Assembly: GCA_040905905.1 (NCBI GenBank) | Contig: JBBDQN010000031.1 | Location: 124,001-188,000 of the forward strand | DNA: 64,000 bases | Origin: JAICND01 sp040905905 | GTDB taxonomy: Bacteria > Actinomycetota > Acidimicrobiia > Spongiisociales > ZC4RG35 | Reading direction: 5' to 3' | Shown here: piece by piece, positions 61,303 to 64,000 of the stretch | Layout of the letters: the number at the start of each line of letters is the position of its first letter | Position numbering within the stretch: position 1 is the stretch's first letter | Notes under the pieces: model-generated | The model's input: only the letters and a program-made list of their open reading frames with translations | What the model was told of the DNA's origin: nothing | Databases searched by the model: none | Translations under genes and position numbers: made by a program

Positions 61303-62079
61303 GTGACCGCCTCTTACGAGGGAGGACCGCCGGCTTCAGTTGGCGAGACATCCCTCGCCCCCCAGAAACTGACGCGCGTGCGATTGGCTGACACCTTGCT
61401 GACCCAGCTTCGCCAACAGATCCTTTCCGGCCGTCTTGAACCCGGGACTCCCTTGCCCTCCGAACGGGAGATCGGTGAAGCATTTGGAGTGGGGCGGACC
61501 ACCGTCCGTGAGGCCTTGCAGGGCCTGCTGGCCACAGGATTTGTCGAACGATCCGGCAATCAGCTAGTCGTGCGCTCGGCTGATCTGGTTGGCCGCGACG
61601 AGGTGGCGTTCGCGGCCATGAGCGCCCGGGTGTCGGTTCAGGAGGTGTTCTCGACCCGCAAGCTGCTCGAGGTCGAGATTGCTCGCCTGGCTGCGGTGCA
61701 CAGAACCAGTGAGGATCTGACCGATATCTGGGCCATTCTCGAATCTATGGATGATGACCAGCCCACCGATTACCACGCCCACGACATCGAGTTTCATAGT
61801 CGGCTTGCTCGAGCTTCTGGAAACCGGGTGCTGGCAGGGGTGTACGAGTCGAGCATCCATCTGTTCTTTCGATTGCCCGCCTTCTGGAAGGTTTTCGGCA
61901 AGTCGCAGACTCCGATTGGTGGGGGGCGGGAGGGCCACGAGGCGATCTATAAGGCAATTGAGGGTGGTGAGGCCGGCGACGCCGCTCGGGTGGTTTTCGA
62001 GCACCTCGATCTGGTGGAGCGAGCCCTGATTCGCAGCATTCACCGATCGCACGGCGATCGTCGTCCCTCCTCGGACTGA
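61303..62079 (+). CDS. GntR-family regulator with FCD domain
   Basis: A 258-residue repressor. The winged helix includes P-L-P-S-E-R-E-I-G-E-A-F-G-V-G-R-T-T-V-R-E-A-L, and the FCD domain has Asp/His residues (D-Y-H-A-H-D-I-E-F-H) for metal and ligand. Such proteins bind catabolic acids and release TTGTC-type operators. Four good TTGYCWGRCAA sites lie before the ubiX/DUF2848 and amidohydrolase units, and a weaker one before its own gene. GTG 61303 is used; a longer frame would run through the MFS gene. Confidence 0.9.
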   Translation: MTASYEGGPPASVGETSLAPQKLTRVRLADTLLTQLRQQILSGRLEPGTPLPSEREIGEAFGVGRTTVREALQGLLATGFVERSGNQLVVRSADLVGRDEVAFAAMSARVSVQEVFSTRKLLEVEIARLAAVHRTSEDLTDIWAILESMDDDQPTDYHAHDIEFHSRLARASGNRVLAGVYESSIHLFFRLPAFWKVFGKSQTPIGGGREGHEAIYKAIEGGEAGDAARVVFEHLDLVERALIRSIHRSHGDRRPSSD

Positions 62080-62139
62080 GCGACGAGGCTTTCCATCCTC
62101 AAGGCGTTTCGCAGTCCGTTTGAGACTCTCTGACCTCCC

Positions 62140-62150
62140 TTGCCAGACAA
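62140..62150. promoter_or_regulatory. FCD-GntR-type operator O1, TTGCCAGACAA
   Basis: First of three sites upstream of the amidohydrolase gene. Part of a direct repeat of CTTGCCAGACAATCG-type sequence with O2; its centre is 21 bp from that of O2. Confidence 0.65.
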
Positions 62151-62160
62151 TCGGGCCTCC

Positions 62161-62171
62161 TTGCCAGACAA
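62161..62171. promoter_or_regulatory. FCD-GntR-type operator O2, TTGCCAGACAA
   Basis: Identical to O1, centred 21 bp downstream of it. Its first six bases form the predicted -35 box, so binding would block RNA polymerase. Confidence 0.7.
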
Positions 62172-62190
62172 TCGAGGTGATGGTTATGAT
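62161..62190 (+). promoter_or_regulatory. Promoter of the amidohydrolase-GlcG unit
   Basis: TTGCCA (62161-62166), an 18-bp spacer and TATGAT (62185-62190). Initiation would fall near 62197, between operators O2 and O3. Confidence 0.55.
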
Positions 62191-62202
62191 CCGCTCATCA
62201 GA

Positions 62203-62213
62203 TTGTCAGGCAA
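62203..62213. promoter_or_regulatory. FCD-GntR-type operator O3, TTGTCAGGCAA
   Basis: Within the longer dyad GATTGTCAGGCAATC, just after the predicted start of transcription. Its centre is 42 bp, about four helical turns, from that of O2. Confidence 0.7.
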
Positions 62214-62228
62214 TCAGGAAAGGAGTCA

Positions 62229-63488
62229 GTGACCATGCGGCAAGGCTTCAAGGTCATCGATGTCGACACCCATGTGACCCCGGCCATGGAAGTGTTGTTC
62301 CGCTATGCCGACAAGGAGCTCCTGGATCGTAAGAGCGAACTGGACCCCTACATCCGCATGACGAAGCCGGTGGCCGGCAGAGGCCATCCTGAAACCGAAT
62401 ATGGGGTGCTGCGGGTCAACCCCAAGCCATATTCGCGGGTTGCGGGATTCAAAGAGGAGCAGGAAGTACCAAGCGGAGCGGGTGCCAAGGGCGCGTTGGA
62501 AGGCAGAGTTTCCAACCTGGCGGTCAAGCCGATTCAGGTGGGGGTCCAGCATGACAACTCCAAAGGTCGACTTCTGGACATGGACGTTGAAGGCGTCGAC
62601 ATCGACGTCATCATCCCGGGCACCTGGGCCCCGGGCAGCTCAGCGCTCGATCTCGACCTGGCCAAAGGGCTTTATCGGGCGTACCACCGGTATATGACTG
62701 ACTATTGCTCGGCCGACTCTCGCCGGCTCAAAGGCCTGATGATCGTGCCGGGGGCCGATCCAGAGTGGGCTGCGGCGACAATCCGTGAGTATGCCTCTTC
62801 CGATTGGGTGGCGGCAGTGTGGCCTGCTCTACCCGAAGGCTTACCGGTCGACGACCCTGACCTGTCACCGATCTGGGAGGCGATGGATGAAGCCGACCTC
62901 CCCTATATGCACCACAGCTTCTTCTATGAGGCGCCCTACTTTCCCGGCTACCGGGACATTTGGGGCAACGCGGTCGTGGCGCGGACGGCCGCTCACATGT
63001 GGGGCGCGCAGAGGCTGGTCTCGTACATCCTCATCTCGGGGATGCTCGATCGTTACCCCAACCTCCGTGTCGCCACCGTCGAGACGGGCCATAGTTGGCT
63101 GGCTCACTGGTTGATCCGCCTGAGTGGCCAGGTCAAGTTCGTCAAAGGTGGAGCCCACCCCGATCTCAAGCACACTCCACTTGAATACGCATTGATGGGT
63201 CGGGTCTTTTGTGCGATCGAGGCTCACGAAGGTCCTCAACTGACCAAAGCGGCGAACGATGTTCTCGGAGATGGTGTGTTCATGTACTCGTCGGACTTCC
63301 CTCATCCGGAGTGCATGTTCCCCGAACATACCGACCATGTCATCGCATGGAGAGACGTGATCGGCGAGGAGGCCACCCGCAATCTCATGGCGGAGAACGC
63401 TATGCGCTACCTGCGCCTTCTTTCTCATCCTTGGGATGGTGGTGCGGTCAAGGGGAGTTCATCCCAAGAAGAGGCCAAGATCGCATAA
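62229..63488 (+). CDS. Amidohydrolase-family metal-dependent hydrolase
   Basis: A 419-residue TIM-barrel hydrolase. D-V-D-T-H-V is at residues 10-15 with a single His instead of the usual H-x-H, a His-rich region H-H-S-F-F in mid-barrel, E-T-G-H-S-W, and S-S-D-F-P-H-P-E for the metal Asp. It belongs to the amidohydrolase_2 group that includes decarboxylases and LigY/meta-cleavage-type hydrolases. GTG 62229 has GGAG four bases upstream; ATG 62235 is a close alternative. It is controlled by the triple GntR operator and is expected to be the hydrolytic step of the UbiD-HpaB pathway. Confidence 0.88.
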   Translation: MTMRQGFKVIDVDTHVTPAMEVLFRYADKELLDRKSELDPYIRMTKPVAGRGHPETEYGVLRVNPKPYSRVAGFKEEQEVPSGAGAKGALEGRVSNLAVKPIQVGVQHDNSKGRLLDMDVEGVDIDVIIPGTWAPGSSALDLDLAKGLYRAYHRYMTDYCSADSRRLKGLMIVPGADPEWAAATIREYASSDWVAAVWPALPEGLPVDDPDLSPIWEAMDEADLPYMHHSFFYEAPYFPGYRDIWGNAVVARTAAHMWGAQRLVSYILISGMLDRYPNLRVATVETGHSWLAHWLIRLSGQVKFVKGGAHPDLKHTPLEYALMGRVFCAIEAHEGPQLTKAANDVLGDGVFMYSSDFPHPECMFPEHTDHVIAWRDVIGEEATRNLMAENAMRYLRLLSHPWDGGAVKGSSSQEEAKIA

Positions 63489-63519
63489 GAGACCGGGAGC
63501 CGAGAAAGAGATTCCATTG

Positions 63520-63924
63520 ATGGACTTCGAGGCGGCGATGGTGTACGTCGATAGGGCACGCAAGATCGGCGCCCAGATGGGTCTACGGGTAACCGTGGCG
63601 GTTCACGATGCCGCCGGTCACCCCGTGGTGGTGGCTCGTGGCGGCGACAAATGGCACGGTCCCTATATGGCGATGGGTAAGGCCCGACTGGCAGCCGCCT
63701 TCCAGAAACCGACAGCCGATCTCGTGGAACAGTGGCGTGATCGGCCGCTCTTCCCGGCCAGCCTGATCGAGGTCATTCCGGGTGGGGTAACGGTCAACCC
63801 CGGAGGTCATCCCATTTTCGTAGATGGCGAATGTGTGGGGGCGATCGGGGTGGGCGGAGGTAACCCGGAACAGGATGCCCAGGTGGCCCGCCTCACGGTT
63901 GAAGGGGTGGAACAAGACTTGTAA
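63520..63924 (+). CDS. GlcG/HbpS-family heme-binding-like protein
   Basis: A 134-residue GlcG/DUF336 protein. The pattern V-A-V-H-D-A-A-G-H-P-V near residue 25, K-A-R-L-A-A-A-F and the glycine-rich end V-G-A-I-G-V-G-G-G match. GlcG-like proteins accompany many aromatic and hydroxy-acid catabolic operons, sometimes binding heme or acting as small enzymes; the exact role is not known. It follows the amidohydrolase by 31 bp. Confidence 0.85.
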   Translation: MDFEAAMVYVDRARKIGAQMGLRVTVAVHDAAGHPVVVARGGDKWHGPYMAMGKARLAAAFQKPTADLVEQWRDRPLFPASLIEVIPGGVTVNPGGHPIFVDGECVGAIGVGGGNPEQDAQVARLTVEGVEQDL

Positions 63925-63990
63925 TCGAAGGCGCCCGAAGCCTGTCAAAGGAAGAACACCGGCCAACTGACTCCTGGGAGGTCAATCGCA

Positions 63991-64000
63991 ATGCCCCGAG
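63991..64000 (+). CDS. Start of a further gene, cut by the window end
   Basis: ATG 63991 is preceded by GGGAGGT with about eight bases spacing, and only M-P-R is visible. It probably continues the same operon. Confidence 0.35.

Noticed and set aside
1..64000. tRNA, rRNA, CRISPR, insertion sequences, prophage
   Set aside because: Scanned for tRNA T-arm-like sequences, regularly spaced repeats, transposase and integrase motifs; none seen.

Overview
The window reads as chromosomal DNA of a GC-rich actinobacterium, probably an uncultured lineage near Acidimicrobiia. This placement is inferred from GTG/TTG starts, Thr-rich linkers after the lipoprotein cysteine in both solute-binding proteins, a DUF1876 remnant, and LigD/LacI/FCD-GntR content. 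A run of ten Ns at 17708-17717 shows it is a draft or metagenomic scaffold. I see no rRNA, tRNA, CRISPR array, insertion sequence or phage gene. Nearly all genes are uptake or catabolic enzymes in tight operons with 1-8 nt overlaps.

Layout. 1-1720: cyclase-family hydrolase and an ACMSD-like amidohydrolase. 1785-2261: a peroxiredoxin whose catalytic Cys codon is TGA with a SECIS-like hairpin after it, so a likely selenoprotein. 2397-7536 (minus): D-2-hydroxyacid dehydrogenase, isopropylmalate-synthase-like enzyme, M24 protein and a compact PEP-synthase-like phosphotransferase. 7625-10441: MFS exporter, FCD-GntR regulator, lone ABC ATPase. 10534-21219: esterases, an orphan molybdenum hydroxylase large subunit, an LVIVD propeller, two C-C-hydrolase-like alpha/beta hydrolases, oxidoreductases and an EamA transporter. 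21226-26065: complete Liv-type ABC importer. 26539-32833: complete Opp/Dpp-type ABC importer, followed by a LacI-family regulator. 34086-43789: malonyl-CoA-synthetase-like ligase, a six-gene minus-strand catabolic operon and a histidine kinase. 43941-54885: a DUF1876 gene broken by an amber codon, HAD phosphatase, two nucleotide cyclases, an OsmC-flavoprotein pair behind a SAM-I riboswitch, a cupredoxin lipoprotein, LigD and a prolyl aminopeptidase. 54905-63924: ubiX, DUF2848, a HpaB/flavin-reductase pair, cupin, ubiD, MFS, GntR, amidohydrolase and a GlcG-like protein.

Two regulatory layers can be read from the DNA. A LacI-type palindrome CAAnCGnTTG occurs at 13703, 17016, 26183, 26483 and 41901, with a one-mismatch copy at 26126. 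These lie at the 5' ends of both ABC importers and three catabolic units, and several overlap a -10 or start region, so the LacI protein at 32830-33855 may coordinate much of the window. Separately, an FCD-GntR-type operator TTGYCWGRCAA occurs once in the ubiX/DUF2848 divergent region and three times, spaced 21 and 42 bp, before the amidohydrolase at 62229, with a weaker copy before the gntR gene itself.

The best candidate for an undescribed system is 54905-63924: an aromatic or heteroaromatic acid pathway pairing a prenylated-FMN decarboxylase (UbiD/UbiX) with a two-component flavin monooxygenase and a metal-dependent hydrolase under its own GntR switch. The substrate cannot be read from sequence.
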